The notes beneath the pieces were generated by a model. The model was not told the DNA's origin. It was given only the letters and a program-made list of their open reading frames with translations, and ran no database searches. Below, piece after piece: positions 1-6,397 of a stretch of 38,123 bases of DNA. Made by a program: the position numbers and the translations under genes. The stretch is from Candidatus Rikenella faecigallinarum (GTDB lineage: Bacteria > Bacteroidota > Bacteroidia > Bacteroidales > Rikenellaceae). Position 1 is the stretch's first letter. The number at the start of each line of letters is the position of its first letter. The stretch is taken from assembly GCA_019113395.1 (NCBI GenBank), contig DXHL01000020.1, positions 1-38,123 of the forward strand. The letters run 5' to 3'.

Positions 1-18
1 ATAATTTTACTTACACTC

Positions 19-582
19 ATGTCAACCAAAATCAGACTCGCGCGCCACGGGAAAAAAGGCCACGCTTTCTATCACATTGTTGTTGCCGACAGCCGCTCGC
101 CGCGTGACGGTCGTTTCATCGAAAAACTCGGGACCTACAACCCCAACACCAACCCCGCTACCGTTGAACTGAACTTCGAAAGCGCCGTGAAATGGATTGG
201 CGTAGGGGCTCAACCGACTGATACCGCTCGTTCGATTCTTTCGAAACAGGGCGTAATGTATCGCAACCACCTGAACGGCGGGGTGAAAAAAGGTGCCTTT
301 ACCGAAGAGGTGGCCGAACAGAAATTTGCCAAATGGGTAGCCGAAAAAGAGGCTAAGGCTGCTGCTGCCAAGGCTGCTGTGGACGCTGCCAAAGCCAAAA
401 CGGCCAAAGAACGCCTCGAAGCCGAAACCAAAGTGAAAGAAGCCAAGGCTGCTGCGCTGGCTGCCAAACTGGCTGAAGCTGCCAAGGCTGCCGAAGCCGC
501 TGCCGCTGAAGCTGCCGAAGAGGAAGCTGCTGAAAATGCAGAAGCTCCGGCTGAAGCTGCTGAAGAAGCTGCTGCTGAATAA
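19..582 (+). CDS. rpsP: 30S ribosomal protein S16
   Basis: Small-subunit ribosomal protein S16, which binds 16S rRNA during early 30S assembly. Residues about 3-85 carry the S16 fold, opening with [20 protein letters not shown] and including [14 protein letters not shown]. From about residue 105 to the end (187 aa total) there is a low-complexity tail of Ala, Glu and Lys. The family is usually 80-90 aa; long tails of this kind are known in Bacteroidota S16. The ATG at 19 lies only 18 bases from the window edge, so the promoter is outside. rimM follows 66 bases later on the same strand, the classic rpsP-rimM pairing. Confidence 0.97.
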   Translation: MSTKIRLARHGKKGHAFYHIVVADSRSPRDGRFIEKLGTYNPNTNPATVELNFESAVKWIGVGAQPTDTARSILSKQGVMYRNHLNGGVKKGAFTEEVAEQKFAKWVAEKEAKAAAAKAAVDAAKAKTAKERLEAETKVKEAKAAALAAKLAEAAKAAEAAAAEAAEEEAAENAEAPAEAAEEAAAE

Positions 583-588
583 TTTGAT

Positions 589-607
589 GGCAGGGATACT
601 CCCTGCC
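589..607 (+). terminator. Hairpin between rpsP and rimM (weak terminator or processing structure)
   Basis: A perfect 8-bp stem GGCAGGGA / TCCCTGCC with a 3-base loop (TAC) starts 6 bases after the rpsP stop. No run of T follows, so it may be a weak terminator, an mRNA-stabilising 3' end or a processing site rather than a full stop. A second, wobble-containing stem lies at about 613-635. Confidence 0.35.
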
Positions 608-648
608 TACTCTTCCTGCTGAGGTACAACAGCGGGAGATGAACGAAG

Positions 649-1242
649 ATGGGAAAACAGACTCCGTTTACCTATATGGCTCGTGCCGAAGCGGTTATTG
701 CCGATTCGGCTCATGCCGTGGGACGTATTAAAAAAGGGTATGGCTCGACGGTGGAGCAGGGGGACGGGCAGCGGAGCGGTGACCTTTGGGTGACGCTCTT
801 TGATACTTTCCCGGAAACGTGGAATAGTGCGGAACCGCTGTGGGTCGAAATCGACTCTCTGGCGGTTCCGCTTTTTGTATCTGCGATAGAGCGAAAGGGG
901 GCAGGAAGTGCCGTGATACGCTTTGACGACTTCGAGTGGGAGGAGCAGGCGACGATGCTGGTGGGAAAGGTGCTCTATCGGGAAGGGAATACCGAGGAGG
1001 AAGGAGAGGATGAGGAGGGGGATGATTTTGAGGCGTGGTGTGGTTTTGAACTGACCGACTGGGCGAGTGGACGGACGGGACGGGTGACGGCCTTTTATGA
1101 CTATCCGGGAAACCCGCTGCTGGGGGTGGACTTTGACGGGCAGGAGGTGATGGTGCCCGTGGCCGATGAGGTGATTGTGGCGGTCAATGAGCGGAAAAAA
1201 CGGCTGGAGGCGTTGCTGCCCGAGGGGTTGTTTGACCTTTGA
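649..1242 (+). CDS. rimM: Ribosome maturation factor RimM (16S rRNA processing protein)
   Basis: RimM helps 30S subunit maturation by binding S19 near the 16S 3' domain. The protein (197 aa) shows the family layout. An N-terminal RimM beta-barrel covers residues about 10-105, with ...LFDTFPETWNSAEPLWVEID and RKGAGSAVIRFDDF, a form typical of Bacteroidetes members. A PRC-barrel covers about 125-197, with GRVTAFYDYPGNPLLGVDF, MVPVADEVI and the family-type end LPEGLFDL. An acidic linker (EEEGEDEEGDD) joins the two domains. Position directly after rpsP supports the call. Identity was made from motif recall, not a database search. Confidence 0.85.
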   Translation: MGKQTPFTYMARAEAVIADSAHAVGRIKKGYGSTVEQGDGQRSGDLWVTLFDTFPETWNSAEPLWVEIDSLAVPLFVSAIERKGAGSAVIRFDDFEWEEQATMLVGKVLYREGNTEEEGEDEEGDDFEAWCGFELTDWASGRTGRVTAFYDYPGNPLLGVDFDGQEVMVPVADEVIVAVNERKKRLEALLPEGLFDL

Positions 1243-1273
1243 CGCGGCTTCTATTCCCTGTAAAAATAATATT

Positions 1274-1310
1274 TCGGGGGCGCAACGTCATGTGACGTTT
1301 GCGCCCCCGA
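1274..1310. terminator. Bidirectional terminator between rimM and aroF/CM
   Basis: A long GC-rich inverted repeat (left arm 1274-1290, right arm 1293-1310, one bulged base) separates the convergent rimM and DAHP synthase genes. On the minus strand it is followed by an AT-rich tract (AAATATTATTTTTA), so it suits the end of the aromatic operon best. The plus-strand side has only a weak T tract. Confidence 0.7.
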
Positions 1311-1354
1311 ATGCTTTCAGCCTACTGGCCGTGACCGACCCAGGCAAAAGGGAA

Positions 1355-2425
1355 TTACCGTTTGTTCATCACCTTGTTCTGACGGCTGATGCTCTCCATG
1401 TGAATCGAGTTCAGCAGAATGTTCAGAAACTCGCGGCTCAGCTTCAGCTCGTCCGACATGGCCAGCACCCGTTTCACAATGTCGTCCCAACGGGCGCTCT
1501 GCAGTATCATCACCTCGTTGTCGCGCTTAATCTCGCCGATTTTCTCGGCCACATCCATCCGCTTGCTGAGGATGGTGAAGAGCTCGGCATCGTATTGGTC
1601 GATTTGGCTGCGGAGTTTGTCGAGCGACATCTGAAACTCCGGTCTGTCCACCTGTTCTTTCCGCCATACGATGCTGCGAACCAACTCGCCCAAGTCTTCG
1701 GGAGTAAGCTGTTGAGCGGCATCGCTCCACGCCTTGTCGGGACATACGTGGCTCTCGATAATCAGCCCGTCGTAGTTCAGGTCGGCGCACTCCTGAGCCA
1801 CCTCTTTGAGCAGGTCGCGGCGGCCGGTGATGTGCGACGGGTCGCCAATCATCGGCACTTCGGGCATGCGCATCTTCATTTCGATGGCCAGCGGCCACAT
1901 GGGGTTGTTGCGGTATCTCGAGAGGCCGAATGACGAAAAGCCGCGGTGAATCAGTCCCACGTTTTCGATACCCACCTTTTGAAGCCGTTGTACGGCCCCT
2001 GTCCAGAGGTCAAGGTCAGGGTTCATGGGGTTTTTGACCAGCACCGGGATATTCACCCCGCGCAGGGCATCGGCAATATCCTGCACGCTGAAGGGATTGA
2101 CCGTCGTACGCGCCCCAATCCACAGCACATCGACCCCGAATTCCAGAGCCCCTTCGACATGTTTGGCGTTGGCCACTTCGGTGGCGATGGGGAGGCCGGT
2201 CTCTTTCTTGGCCTGCGCCATCCACGAGAGGCCGGGAAGCCCTACACCCTCGAAGGAGCCGGGCTTCGTACGGGGTTTCCAGATGCCGGCGCGCAGCACG
2301 TCCACCGCCCCTGTGGCGGCCAAACGGCGGCAGGTTTCGAGGGTCTGCTCCTCGGTCTCGGCGCTGCACGGGCCCGAGATAATCAGCGGGCGTTTGCTCT
2401 TCAGGTTGAATGTTTTGGTTTCCAT
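1355..2425 (-). CDS. Bifunctional 3-deoxy-7-phosphoheptulonate synthase / chorismate mutase
   Basis: The enzyme catalyses the first step of the shikimate pathway (PEP + erythrose 4-phosphate to DAHP) and the chorismate-to-prephenate step. Residues about 10-255 are a KDO8P-synthase-like DAHP synthase TIM barrel, with IISGPCSAET, RAGIWKPRTKPGSFEG, WIGARTTVNPF, VLVKNP, IGDPSHITGRR and GLIIESH. Residues about 268-350 are an AroQ-type chorismate mutase (LRSQIDQYDAELFTILSKRM, KIGEIK). At 356 aa it matches the Bacteroidetes fusion length. It is the last gene of the aromatic operon and ends at the terminator near 1.3 kb. Joining DAHP synthase to chorismate mutase is a known way to feed prephenate feedback to pathway entry; whether that operates here is inference. 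Confidence 0.95.
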   Translation of the reverse strand: METKTFNLKSKRPLIISGPCSAETEEQTLETCRRLAATGAVDVLRAGIWKPRTKPGSFEGVGLPGLSWMAQAKKETGLPIATEVANAKHVEGALEFGVDVLWIGARTTVNPFSVQDIADALRGVNIPVLVKNPMNPDLDLWTGAVQRLQKVGIENVGLIHRGFSSFGLSRYRNNPMWPLAIEMKMRMPEVPMIGDPSHITGRRDLLKEVAQECADLNYDGLIIESHVCPDKAWSDAAQQLTPEDLGELVRSIVWRKEQVDRPEFQMSLDKLRSQIDQYDAELFTILSKRMDVAEKIGEIKRDNEVMILQSARWDDIVKRVLAMSDELKLSREFLNILLNSIHMESISRQNKVMNKR

Positions 2426-2497
2426 CTATTTGTTGTGTTTTATTTGTTTTCGGGTATGGGCGGAGCTCCTCTTCGGTGACGGAGGGGAACACCGGGG

Positions 2498-3337
2498 TTA
2501 ATGGATAATTCGGCGGATGGAGTTGGCCCGCCCGATGGCGCTGCGCAGCCCCTCGGCATCGTCCCGCTCAATCATGCGCCGCATGATTTGCAGCTGGTGG
2601 ATATGTTCACGCAGGACGTCCAGTACGTTGTATTTGTTCTTGAGCAGAATCGGTATCCACATCTCGCCCGAACTCTTGGCCAGACGCACCGTACTCTCGA
2701 ATCCCCCGCCGGCCAGGGCGAAGATGGTTTCGTCCTCGCGCTCTTTCTCGAGCACCGTCAGAGCCAGCGCATAGGAGGTGACTTGCGAAATGTGGCTGAC
2801 GTAAGCCGCGTGCAGGTCGTGTTCCTCGGGCTCCATGTAGATAATCGGCATGCCGAGGGTGTGGTAGATGTCCTCCACCATTGAAACCGCCTCGGGGTCG
2901 CTCGCTTCGCGCTCGCAGATGACCACCGAGCGGCCGGAAAAGGCTCCTTTGACGGCCGCCTCGGGCCCCGAATATTCGGTCCCCCACATGGGGTGGGTCG
3001 CCACAAAACGGTTGCGTTTGGCGTGCTGGGCAATCACTTCGCAGAGCTCCTCTTTGGTCGAACCCATATCCATGACGATTTGGTGCCGCACGTGGTTGAG
3101 CACCTTGATTGCGGTGATGGGGATGGCGCTGACCGGAATCGCAATGGCGATGAGGTCAGCCGCCTCGGTAGCCGCTTCGAGCGGCAGTACCTCGTCCACC
3201 AGTCCCAACTCCAGCGCTTTGGCGGCATGGTTCGGGTCGTTGTCCACGCCGATGACCCGTTCGGCCAATCCTTTATCTTTGAGGGCCAGGGCGAACGACC
3301 CGCCGATAAGCCCCAATCCGATTACCGTGGCAATCAT
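2498..3337 (-). CDS. tyrA: Prephenate dehydrogenase
   Basis: Oxidatively decarboxylates prephenate to 4-hydroxyphenylpyruvate for tyrosine. The N-terminal Rossmann nucleotide-binding loop GLGLIGGS (residues 7-14) and the active-site segment ATHPMWGTEYSGP (His115) are clear. The helical dimerisation half follows, with FALAGGGFESTVRLA. The 279 aa length means no C-terminal ACT domain, so tyrosine control probably lies at the operon leader rather than in this enzyme. The gene starts 16 bases after the aminotransferase stop and is followed 72 bases later by DAHP synthase/chorismate mutase. Confidence 0.95.
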   Translation of the reverse strand: MIATVIGLGLIGGSFALALKDKGLAERVIGVDNDPNHAAKALELGLVDEVLPLEAATEAADLIAIAIPVSAIPITAIKVLNHVRHQIVMDMGSTKEELCEVIAQHAKRNRFVATHPMWGTEYSGPEAAVKGAFSGRSVVICEREASDPEAVSMVEDIYHTLGMPIIYMEPEEHDLHAAYVSHISQVTSYALALTVLEKEREDETIFALAGGGFESTVRLAKSSGEMWIPILLKNKYNVLDVLREHIHQLQIMRRMIERDDAEGLRSAIGRANSIRRIIH

Positions 3338-3353
3338 TGTGTGTGTCGGTTTC

Positions 3354-4523
3354 TTAGTGTGTTAATCTCTCTAATGCGCGTTGCAGGGTGGTTTCGTCGG
3401 CGCACAGTGATACCCGCACGTAGCGTTCACCGGCGCTGCCGAAGATACCTCCGGGGGTGATGAAGAGCTCCTTCTCGGCCAGGATGCGGTCGATAAAGCC
3501 GTAGCAGTCGGTGCCGTCGGCCAGTGCACTTTCGGGCAGCCGTCCCCATTCGAAAAGCCCCATCTGTCCGGGGCGCACGGCACATCCCAACGCTTCCAAA
3601 ATCTGTACAGCGTATTTTTCGCGTTGGCGGTAGGTCTGATTGACCGTGGCATACCAGTCGTCACCCAGTCCCAGTGCCACGGCGGCAGCCTGTTGCATGG
3701 GAATGAACATGGCGTTATTGAGGTTGCTTTTGCAGCGCAGTACAGCCGTCAGGATATCGGCCCGTCCGACCATCATACCCACGCGCCAGCCGGCCATATT
3801 CTGGCTTTTGCTGAGGGAGTTCAGCTCGATGGCCACCTCACGAGCGCCGGGTACGGCCATCAGGCTCTGCGGGCGGTCGTTGCGGATAAAGCTGTAGGGG
3901 TTGTCGTGTACCAGCAGGATGTTGTGCCGCCGGGCGAAGGCCACGAATCGTTCGAAGAGTCCTTCGGCAGGAGCCGTACCGGTAGGCATGTGGGGATAGT
4001 TCAGGAACATCATCTTCACGCCCCGCAGGTCGCTCTTTTCCAGTGCGTCGAAGTCGGGCATCCAACCGTTCTCTTCGGTCAGCAGGTAGTTGTCCACCAC
4101 GCCTCCGGCCAGTCTGACGGCTGCCGCGTAGGCCGGGTAGCCCGGGTTGGGAACCAGCACCTTGTCGCCAGGGTTGATAAAGGTTTGGCAGAGGTACGTA
4201 AGTCCCTCTTTCGAGCCGTAGAGGGTGAGGATTTCGGCAGCGGGGTCGAGGGTGACGCCGTAGCGTGTGCGGTACCACTCGGCGATGGCCTCCAGCAGTA
4301 CGCGTTCACCTTTGTAGTTGGCATAGCCGTGGGTATGGGCATCCTGCGCACCGCGATAGAGGGCCTCGACCACCGATGGATGGGGCGGCAGGTCGGGACT
4401 CCCGATGCCGAGGCTGATGATGTCGTGTCCTGCCCGACGCAGGGCTTCCACCTCGGCCAACTTCTTCGAAAAATAGTATTCCTTGACCTCGCCGAGTCGT
4501 TCGGCTACTGCAATCTCTGTCAT
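3354..4523 (-). CDS. PLP-dependent class I/II aminotransferase (probable aromatic aminotransferase)
   Basis: A fold-type I aminotransferase of 389 aa related to the LL-diaminopimelate/aspartate aminotransferase group. Visible features are the N-terminal SLGIGSPDLPPHPSVVEAL, PNPGYPAYAAAVRLAGG, VHDNPYSFI (PLP-ring Asp) and the Schiff-base lysine in SLSKSQNMAGWRVG. Where many class I enzymes read NPxNPTG, this one has YPHMPTG. Placement between pheA and tyrA suggests it transaminates phenylpyruvate and 4-hydroxyphenylpyruvate to Phe and Tyr. That substrate call is from context; LL-DAP or aspartate activity is not excluded. Confidence 0.88.
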   Translation of the reverse strand: MTEIAVAERLGEVKEYYFSKKLAEVEALRRAGHDIISLGIGSPDLPPHPSVVEALYRGAQDAHTHGYANYKGERVLLEAIAEWYRTRYGVTLDPAAEILTLYGSKEGLTYLCQTFINPGDKVLVPNPGYPAYAAAVRLAGGVVDNYLLTEENGWMPDFDALEKSDLRGVKMMFLNYPHMPTGTAPAEGLFERFVAFARRHNILLVHDNPYSFIRNDRPQSLMAVPGAREVAIELNSLSKSQNMAGWRVGMMVGRADILTAVLRCKSNLNNAMFIPMQQAAAVALGLGDDWYATVNQTYRQREKYAVQILEALGCAVRPGQMGLFEWGRLPESALADGTDCYGFIDRILAEKELFITPGGIFGSAGERYVRVSLCADETTLQRALERLTH

Positions 4524-4559
4524 AGTTCGGATTCGATTATCGTAATGTATCGGTTTGTC

Positions 4560-5402
4560 TTAAATGTGCTGCCCCCGCGTATATTCGCCATAGACGGTCA
4601 GGCTGTCGCTCACCGAGCTCATGTGCATCACCGCCTCGCGATACTCCCACACGTCCTGAAACTCCATGTCCATGTGGAAGAGGTAGTGGAACGGGTCGCT
4701 CGGAACAGGGTAGGACTGCAACTTGGTCATGTTGATGTTGTAACGCTCCATGGTGTTGAGCACACTCACCAGTGACCCGCGGTGATGGCCCACCTGAAAG
4801 AACAGCGAGGCTTTGTTAATCGCATCCCGATTCTCATCCTCCGGACAATCCTCCCGCCGACGAAGCACCATAAAACGGGTGTGGTTGTTCTTGATGGTGT
4901 TGATTTCGGGGGCAATTACCTTCAGCCCGAACAGCCGCGCCGGCAATTCGCCGGCAATGGCGGCCGCATGTCGTGCGCCCTGTTCAGCCACCTGCCGTGC
5001 CGAGAGAGCCGTGTCTTCGGTTTCGACCAGCCGCCATCCCTTGTTGTCGAGGTAGTCGGCGCATTGCAACAGGGCCATCGGATGGGACCACACCTCACGA
5101 ATCTCCTCCAGCTCCACATCGGGCAGTACCAGCAGATTTTGTTTGATTTGCAGGTACAGTTCTCCGACGACCCTCAGCCGTCGGTCCTGCAAGAGACCGT
5201 AATTCGGGAGGATGCTGCCGGCAATGGAGTTTTCAATGGCCATGACGGCCGTGTCGGCGCTTCCCTCTTCGAGGGCACGCACCACGCCGCGAAAGGTGGC
5301 GCAGGGCAGGATTTCAATTTCCCGTCCGAAGTATCCCTCGGCGGCAATATGGTGGAAACAGCCTTCGTATCCCTGAATGGCGACGGTTAGGGGTTTGGTC
5401 AT
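4560..5402 (-). CDS. pheA: Prephenate dehydratase with C-terminal ACT domain
   Basis: Converts prephenate to phenylpyruvate for phenylalanine. Residues about 4-185 are the dehydratase domain: VAIQGYEGCFHHIAA, MAIENSIAGSI, SHPMALLQC and the catalytic-threonine motif NHTRFMV. Residues about 200-275 are an ACT domain (SLFFQVGHHRGSLVSVLNTM), in which the usual ESRP Phe-binding motif reads QSYP. I start it at 5402 (MTKPLTVAIQ), giving 280 aa. An in-frame ATG at 5471 exists, but using it would translate through the strong terminator hairpin. First gene of the aromatic operon. Confidence 0.94.
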   Translation of the reverse strand: MTKPLTVAIQGYEGCFHHIAAEGYFGREIEILPCATFRGVVRALEEGSADTAVMAIENSIAGSILPNYGLLQDRRLRVVGELYLQIKQNLLVLPDVELEEIREVWSHPMALLQCADYLDNKGWRLVETEDTALSARQVAEQGARHAAAIAGELPARLFGLKVIAPEINTIKNNHTRFMVLRRREDCPEDENRDAINKASLFFQVGHHRGSLVSVLNTMERYNINMTKLQSYPVPSDPFHYLFHMDMEFQDVWEYREAVMHMSSVSDSLTVYGEYTRGQHI

Positions 5403-5420
5403 GATGCGTTCCGGTGTTGT

Positions 5421-5461
5421 GTTATAAAAAGAGCCGGCCTTCTGTGGAGAAGGCCGGCTCT
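5421..5461 (-). terminator. Intrinsic terminator acting as attenuator upstream of pheA
   Basis: A perfect 14-bp stem (plus-strand arms 5430-5443 and 5448-5461, loop GTGG) is followed on the minus strand by TTTTTATAAC. It lies 22 bases after the leader-peptide stop and about 27 bases before the pheA start. A strong terminator between a promoter and the first gene of a biosynthetic operon is the mark of transcription attenuation. Its loop (CTCCAC in RNA sense) can pair with GTGGAG in the leader (5520-5525), a short candidate antiterminator contact. Confidence 0.85.
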
Positions 5462-5483
5462 CTATGGTCATAAATCGTGTGTT

Positions 5484-5591
5484 CTACATGTTCACGTTCG
5501 ACAAAGAGGTATCGGTCCGCTCCACCTGTGTGCAGCAGTAATAATAAAAAGGCGAATAAAAGCCCTCCATATGTCCGATATTCCGTTTCAT
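5484..5591 (-). CDS. Phe/Tyr leader peptide of the aromatic operon
   Basis: A 35-codon open frame (or 28 codons from the ATG at 5570) lies between the operon promoter and the attenuator. It includes the run F-Y-S-P-F-Y-Y-Y (codons at 5538-5561): six aromatic codons in eight. The operon makes exactly Phe and Tyr. In classical leader-peptide attenuation a ribosome stalled at such codons, for lack of charged tRNA, blocks terminator folding. The peptide ends at a TAG (5486-5484). Neither start codon has a Shine-Dalgarno, as is normal for the phylum. The role is inferred from architecture; no homologue was searched. Confidence 0.75.
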   Translation of the reverse strand: MKRNIGHMEGFYSPFYYYCCTQVERTDTSLSNVNM

Positions 5592-5640
5592 GCTTTGTCG
5601 TCTGTGGTGTTCACCGAATGACGCTCGGCAAACATCTCTG

Positions 5641-5670
5641 CAAATATAGGCTTTTTTTGAAAGACGCAAC
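5641..5670 (-). promoter_or_regulatory. Bacteroidetes-type promoter of the aromatic operon leader
   Basis: On the minus strand a -7 box TATATTTG (plus 5641-5648) follows a TTG (-33 element, plus 5667-5669) after 18 bases. The implied start, near 5634, places both leader-peptide starts inside the transcript. It lies just after the stop of the upstream lytic transglycosylase gene. Confidence 0.65.
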
Positions 5671-5674
5671 AGAT

Positions 5675-6352
5675 TTATTGATAATTTTTGCAATACTTCG
5701 CATATTGAGCCATCACTTTATCGACGAATTGGAGGGTTTCGGTACTGTTGAACGTGCCGTGTCGCACCGCTTCGTCATGGGCCCACTGGTCGGTACCCTT
5801 GAGGGCTACGTATGGGCTTAACTGTTCCCAGGAGTTGTGGTTGGCTCCGTGTTTCACGGCCAGCCGTCGAGCATCGTAGATGTGTCCGATGCCGGCGTTG
5901 TAGCAGGCCAACACAATGCGGATACGGTCTTCGTCCGAGGTGTTCTGTCCGAACCGCAGTGAATTTTCGATTTGTTTGAACAGTTTGACAGCCGTTTGAA
6001 TATTTGTTTTCGGGTCTGTGAGTTGATTTTCGGGAATGCCGAAATCTTGAGCCACGCTTTTCATCACCTGCATGAGGCCTTGTGCTCCGCGATGTGAACG
6101 GGCGTTGGGGTCGAATCGTGACTCCTGGTAGGCAATGGCAGCTATCAGACGCCAATCCATTCCCTCCTCTTTCGCCACCTGACGCATGATGGGGTCGTAG
6201 GGCGAGATTTGGCCCTGGCTGGCTATTTGAATCTCCAGAGCCGTGGGGGCAGCCGCTGCGGTGAGGCCGGAGCGGGAGGTCAGACACCCCATGAAGGTCA
6301 ATTCCAAAATCAACAGTAAGGCAAAAACAGAAACAATTTTTTTAAGGTTCAT
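5675..6352 (-). CDS. Lytic transglycosylase (SLT domain), probable lipoprotein
   Basis: Cleaves peptidoglycan glycan strands non-hydrolytically in the periplasm. The N-terminus is a signal sequence ending in FMGC (Cys23), an imperfect lipobox, so a lipid anchor is plausible. The SLT domain spans residues about 52-180: the catalytic glutamate Glu77 in AIAYQESRFDPNA, GLMQVM, and VLACYNAGIGHIYDARRLA. It resembles the catalytic domain of membrane-bound lytic transglycosylase F, but without the N-terminal solute-binding domain of MltF (225 aa against about 500). It lies 45 bases downstream of the porin gene and is probably co-transcribed with it. Confidence 0.9.
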   Translation of the reverse strand: MNLKKIVSVFALLLILELTFMGCLTSRSGLTAAAAPTALEIQIASQGQISPYDPIMRQVAKEEGMDWRLIAAIAYQESRFDPNARSHRGAQGLMQVMKSVAQDFGIPENQLTDPKTNIQTAVKLFKQIENSLRFGQNTSDEDRIRIVLACYNAGIGHIYDARRLAVKHGANHNSWEQLSPYVALKGTDQWAHDEAVRHGTFNSTETLQFVDKVMAQYAKYCKNYQ

Positions 6353-6397
6353 AAATGGGTTGTTGGTCGGGTGAGTCCTCCCATACCCTGCGAGCTG

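Noticed and set aside
5403-5471. In-frame N-terminal extension of pheA from an ATG at 5471
   Set aside because: It would translate through the perfect terminator hairpin and adds residues unlike any prephenate dehydratase; the family start is at MTKPLTVAIQ.
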